17,002 bases of DNA. It comes from DASSFZ01 sp036514635. GTDB lineage: Bacteria > Chloroflexota > Anaerolineae > Fen-1058. Positions 14,472-17,002 of this stretch are shown one piece after another. Where the stretch lies: contig DATBWU010000166.1 in assembly GCA_036514635.1 (NCBI GenBank), positions 1-17,002 on the forward strand, written 5' to 3'. Numbering within the stretch: the first letter of the stretch is position 1; every line of letters starts with the position of its first letter. The notes beneath the pieces are model-generated. The model worked only from the letters and a program-made list of their open reading frames with translations, did no database searches and had not been told where the DNA came from. A program made the translations under genes and the position numbers.

Positions 14472-15299
14472 CTACTTTCGCTCAAAGAACCGGATCAAGC
14501 GCTCGACGACCGGCCGCTTGACCGTGACGACAACCGGCGCGCCGGCCGGCGCGGCCTGCGCGGCTTGCGGAGCCGGGCGTCCCGGCGCGGTGAGCAACTC
14601 GACCAGGCCCGCCTGGAGCATACCGTAGATGATCTTGCGAATCTGGAAATCGCTCATGTTGTTGGCCTGAGCGATCTGGCGAATTGTATTCTTGGGATTG
14701 ATGAAGGAGACGACGCGCCACTCTTCCACCGAGAGGTTGATGTTGCGCAGGCGCGCATCGGGGCGATCGGTGAAGCGCAGGGTCATATCCAGGTCGGGCA
14801 GTTCTTCTTTCAACCGCTCGATCTCCTTGATGCGGCGGCTGCCTTCCATGATGACGTTTTCCAGATCGACCCGTACTTCGATCGTGCGGTCGCCGGGGGG
14901 CAACTGGCTCGGCTCAAAGCGGAACGTCCCATCGGACCACCCGAACAGCCGATACACCACATCCAAGACATACGCCTTGACACTGGCGACGATGTCATTC
15001 TGCGTCAGGTGACCCGCCTGAACCAGCAGCACACCCAGCTCGCGGTCGTTGCGCGCTTCAGGCTGCTCATTGATCTTGGCCGCCTGCGCATCGGTCAGTT
15101 TGCCCGCGCGAACCAGCATCGACGCCAGCCGGCCGTCTTGCCCGCCGTAGGTGGCGTAGATCAACTTGCCTTCCTTAAAGAAGACATGCGCCGATCCGTT
15201 CTTGCTTTCCACCACCAACTGACCTGTCTTGCGCGCCAGGTTGATCAGGTTGAGCAGTTGGGTGGTGCTGAAATCGCGAAGATTACCTTTCAATGCCAT
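14472..15299 (-). CDS. DUF4388 (PATAN) domain protein with C-terminal winged-helix-like region
   Basis: A 275-residue protein opening with ALKGNLRDFSTTQLLNLI and KTGQLVV, the start of a DUF4388/PATAN domain, which extends to about residue 150 with GKLIYATYG and LLVQAGHLT. Residues 185-236 (WRVVSFINPKNTIRQIAQ ... QIRKIIYGMLQAGLVELL) look like a small winged-helix module often found after this domain. It could bind protein rather than DNA. A Pro/Ala-rich linker (238-256) leads to a basic amphipathic tail (KRPVVERLIRFFERK). PATAN domains occur in regulators of motility, surface behaviour and signalling, and often sit beside small GTPases, as here. This is the first gene of the minus-strand run and lies about 80 bases after a consensus promoter. 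The ATG has only a weak AAGG upstream. Confidence 0.9.
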   Translation of the reverse strand: MALKGNLRDFSTTQLLNLINLARKTGQLVVESKNGSAHVFFKEGKLIYATYGGQDGRLASMLVRAGKLTDAQAAKINEQPEARNDRELGVLLVQAGHLTQNDIVASVKAYVLDVVYRLFGWSDGTFRFEPSQLPPGDRTIEVRVDLENVIMEGSRRIKEIERLKEELPDLDMTLRFTDRPDARLRNINLSVEEWRVVSFINPKNTIRQIAQANNMSDFQIRKIIYGMLQAGLVELLTAPGRPAPQAAQAAPAGAPVVVTVKRPVVERLIRFFERK

Positions 15300-15372
15300 A
15301 CTCGGCCGCCTTGCCGCACCATCGACTTCGGAGACGCCCTAGCCTCTGCGACGACACCGAACCAAACCCTGT

Positions 15373-15382
15373 GCAGTTCGCG
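15373..15382. promoter_or_regulatory. GCAGTTCGCG direct repeat, copy 1
   Basis: The 10-mer GCAGTTCGCG overlaps the predicted start of transcription of the minus-strand cluster. An identical copy lies at 15434-15443, on the other side of the promoter, 61 bp away centre to centre. This arrangement suits a repressor or other regulator bound at two sites, but could be chance. Confidence 0.3.
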
Positions 15383-15385
15383 CGA

Positions 15386-15414
15386 ATTATACCTGCTCTA
15401 CATAGGCAAGTCAA
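15386..15414 (-). promoter_or_regulatory. Consensus-like housekeeping promoter for the minus-strand cluster
   Basis: Read on the minus strand, TTGACT (15414-15409) is followed after exactly 17 bases by TATAAT (15391-15386). This is one base from the sigma-70-type consensus with optimal spacing, in a short AT-rich island within GC-rich DNA. Transcription should start near 15378, giving an untranslated leader of about 80 bases before the DUF4388 ATG at 15299. Confidence 0.8.
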
Positions 15415-15433
15415 TTTAACCCCAATATTTCTG

Positions 15434-15443
15434 GCAGTTCGCG
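15434..15443. promoter_or_regulatory. GCAGTTCGCG direct repeat, copy 2
   Basis: This is the second identical copy of the 10-mer at 15373-15382. It lies about 20 bp upstream of the -35 box of the minus-strand promoter and upstream of the lipoprotein promoter. Confidence 0.3.
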
Positions 15444-15532
15444 GGCCTCCGGCCGGGCTGTCCCAAAGTCCAGGCTCACGGCGGATTACTCACGCGCAAC
15501 GGGCGGGAGCGGGGCTTCAGGTGGCCCGGCTA

Positions 15533-15541
15533 TGCTATAAT
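15533..15541 (+). promoter_or_regulatory. Extended -10 promoter of the lipoprotein gene
   Basis: TGCTATAAT is a perfect extended -10 element (TGnTATAAT). No good -35 box lies at the usual distance, as is common for extended -10 promoters. Transcription would start near 15548, leaving a leader of about 25 bases that contains the ribosome binding site. Confidence 0.7.
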
Positions 15542-15563
15542 CCCTGGCGACCCCTTGTTTGCC

Positions 15564-15568
15564 GGAGG
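15564..15568 (+). promoter_or_regulatory. Ribosome binding site of the lipoprotein gene
   Basis: GGAGG lies four bases before ATG at 15573. It rules out the in-frame upstream TTG at 15555, which precedes this site and would add six residues ahead of the signal peptide. Confidence 0.85.
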
Positions 15569-15572
15569 AATT

Positions 15573-16787
15573 ATGCTTGCCAATCGTCGGGCCGCCTGGC
15601 TGACCCTGATCGGCATGGTGGGTCTGATCGGGTCGGGCTGCCAGAGTGTACCTGATCTAAGGCCGACCTCTCAGACCCCGCTCGCACCGACATTCACGCT
15701 GCCGCCGCAAATCCTGATCACGCCGACGCCTGTGTCGCCGACTCCCATTTCCGCACCGCCTACCGCCACTCTCGACACGCGCCTGATCACGACATTCGAG
15801 CCGGATGTCGATCCGCTGACCGATGAGAAGGTGGCCGATCCCTCCGTGTTGCAGCGGCGGCCACTGGCGATCAAGGTTGCCAACTCGAACGAGCCGGGTG
15901 TCCGGCCCCAGTCGGGCGTCAGTTTCGCCGATCTCGTTTTCGAGCATGAGGCCGAAGGCGGCGTCACGCGCTGGACGGCGATCTTCCTGAGCAAGGCTCC
16001 CTCGCTCGTCGGCTCCAACCGATCGTGTCGCATCATCGACGCCGACCTGCCGGCGATGTACAAGTCACTGCTGGCCTGCTCCGGCTTCAGCGGCGGTACG
16101 CGCGAGTATTACATCAAGCCGACCGAGTTCTACAAAGAAGACCGCGTCTTCTCCGAAGAATTTGGCGACGGCGCCGCGATCTTCGTTCGCACCAACACCC
16201 TGCTGCCACCGCACAACCTGTTCGTCAGTCCGGCTGCGCTGTGGGCGGAAGCCACGCGCCGGGGCCTCAACCAGCCGCAGGATTTGACCGGCATGGTGTT
16301 CTCGATCGCGCCGGTCGGATCGGGTTCACCGGCCGCGCAGGTCGTCATCCCCTATCGCGCCGAGCGTGCCGAATGGCGCTACGATCCATCCGCCACCACC
16401 TGCAGCAGCCAGACCGGGTGCTACCTGCGCTGGAGCGACGGCGCGGTTCACATCGATGCGCTGAACGGCCAGCAGATCAGCGCGGCGAACGTCGTCATCG
16501 TCTACGCCAACCACGTCGAGGATGTGCGCTACCTCGAAGACGTGGCCGCTGGAGGCCATTACTCGATCCAGATTCAGATCTGGAACGACCCCGGCAATCC
16601 CAGCCTGCCGGGTGGGCGCGTGCAGGTGCTGCGCGACAGTCAGGTTTTTGAAGGTAAGTGGACCCGGCCCGGCCGCTTCGAGATGCTCGCTTTTATCGAT
16701 GCCGCCGGCAACCCGATCCCACTGAAGCCCGGTATCACCTGGTTCCAAATGGTCCGGCTGGACACCAACGTGCAAATCCAGCCATAA
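15573..16787 (+). CDS. DUF3048 lipoprotein (YerB-like)
   Basis: A 404-residue exported protein. It has a basic N-terminus (NRRAAW), a hydrophobic helix (9-20) and IGSGC with Cys23 as the probable lipid-modified residue. The lipobox is not ideal, with Gly at -3. A Pro/Thr-rich linker (about 30-66) follows, as expected for a wall-spanning or surface-anchored protein. DUF3048 landmarks are RRPLAIKVANSNEPGVRPQSGVSFADLVFE (96 on), GVTRWTAIFLS (130-140), VGSNRSCRIID (146-156) and the C-terminal PLKPGITWFQMV (383-394). Four cysteines besides Cys23 (152, 169, 277, 283) could form disulfides outside the cell. B. subtilis YerB is a family member whose biochemical role I cannot state. The gene is transcribed divergently from the minus-strand cluster from its own promoter, so a functional link is not implied. 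Confidence 0.93.
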   Translation: MLANRRAAWLTLIGMVGLIGSGCQSVPDLRPTSQTPLAPTFTLPPQILITPTPVSPTPISAPPTATLDTRLITTFEPDVDPLTDEKVADPSVLQRRPLAIKVANSNEPGVRPQSGVSFADLVFEHEAEGGVTRWTAIFLSKAPSLVGSNRSCRIIDADLPAMYKSLLACSGFSGGTREYYIKPTEFYKEDRVFSEEFGDGAAIFVRTNTLLPPHNLFVSPAALWAEATRRGLNQPQDLTGMVFSIAPVGSGSPAAQVVIPYRAERAEWRYDPSATTCSSQTGCYLRWSDGAVHIDALNGQQISAANVVIVYANHVEDVRYLEDVAAGGHYSIQIQIWNDPGNPSLPGGRVQVLRDSQVFEGKWTRPGRFEMLAFIDAAGNPIPLKPGITWFQMVRLDTNVQIQP

Positions 16788-17002
16788 TGTGCCAAGCGAT
16801 CACAAGCATCCGGCTCTAACGCATAGCGCGGCTCCGCCGCAACCGAATCCATTGGACGCTGATTTGCGCGGATGAACGCAGATAAAACACGATCAGCGTA
16901 AATCCGCGTTCACACTTGCCCCACTGCCTGCGGCAGCGGGCAGTGCGGGTCTGCGTCCAAAAATCTTCGCGGTCGTGATAGTTTCGGCGGAGCAATACTA
17001 TA
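16788..17002. other. Intergenic tail with small hairpins
   Basis: No gene was found after the lipoprotein stop. Small hairpins occur at 16828-16840 (GCGGC-TCC-GCCGC) and 16922-16945 (CACTGCC with GGCAGTG, enclosing CTGCC-TGC-GGCAG). A palindromic repeat lies at 16856-16908. None of the hairpins has a T-run, so no intrinsic terminator for the lipoprotein gene is evident. Confidence 0.6.
16856..16908. repeat. Interleaved palindromic repeat (ACGCTGAT type)
   Basis: ACGCTGAT (16856-16863) pairs with ATCAGCGT (16892-16899), and CGCGGAT (16867-16873) pairs with ATCCGCG (16902-16908). The arms are ordered A-B-A'-B', so both stems together would form a pseudoknot. The GCGGAT/AAATCCGCG core resembles the outer repeat at 11594-11748, suggesting a shared repeat superfamily. 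Confidence 0.6.

Noticed and set aside
15555..15572. Upstream TTG start for the lipoprotein
   Set aside because: The ribosome binding site at 15564-15568 lies after this TTG, and the extra six residues precede an otherwise complete lipoprotein signal.

Overview
The window reads as a piece of a GC-rich bacterial chromosome, most likely from the phylum Chloroflexota. This is an inference from gene content: a very large multi-GAF hybrid kinase, a DUF4388 (PATAN) protein beside an Arf/Rag-like small GTPase, an acyl-ACP-reductase-like enzyme, and intergenic palindromes and octamer arrays of a kind I associate with that phylum. No rRNA, tRNA, CRISPR array or complete insertion sequence was found.

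Layout. Positions 1-582 hold no gene. They contain several hairpins, one of which could be a terminator, a 183-bp element with terminal inverted repeats and a TTA duplication (195-377), and a perfect 21-bp hairpin just past the kinase stop. Positions 583-15299 hold seven genes, all on the minus strand. In transcription order they are: DUF4388 protein (15299-14472), small GTPase (14416-13877), alpha/beta hydrolase (13854-13072), a hexapeptide-repeat (left-handed beta-helix) protein (13023-11752), an acyl-ACP-reductase-like oxidoreductase (11585-10503), a receiver protein with a decayed GGDEF domain (10346-9438), and a 2892-residue hybrid histidine kinase with twelve GAF domains (9261-583). A consensus-like promoter (TTGACT, 17 bp, TATAAT) lies upstream of the first gene. 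The first four genes are spaced 22-55 bp apart and are probably one transcript. The last three are separated by 156-176 bp, and two of those gaps are filled with repeats, so whether they share the transcript is open. On the plus strand a divergent DUF3048 lipoprotein gene (15573-16787) has its own extended -10 promoter and a strong ribosome binding site. The last 215 bases are intergenic and carry another palindromic repeat.

How the genes may work together (inference). The two ends of the minus-strand run are signalling genes: PATAN protein plus GTPase first, receiver/pseudo-GGDEF plus giant sensor kinase last. The middle three are enzyme-like: hydrolase, beta-helix protein and a fatty-acyl reductase that keeps its catalytic cysteine. 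No DNA-binding output domain is encoded in the cluster, so the signal probably ends in protein-protein contacts. A signalling module physically linked to acyl/aldehyde chemistry is the most interesting feature of the window. The other notable features are the intergenic elements: mirror-image arrays of an 8-bp unit that supply the stop codon of the reductase gene, and one palindromic repeat nested inside another.
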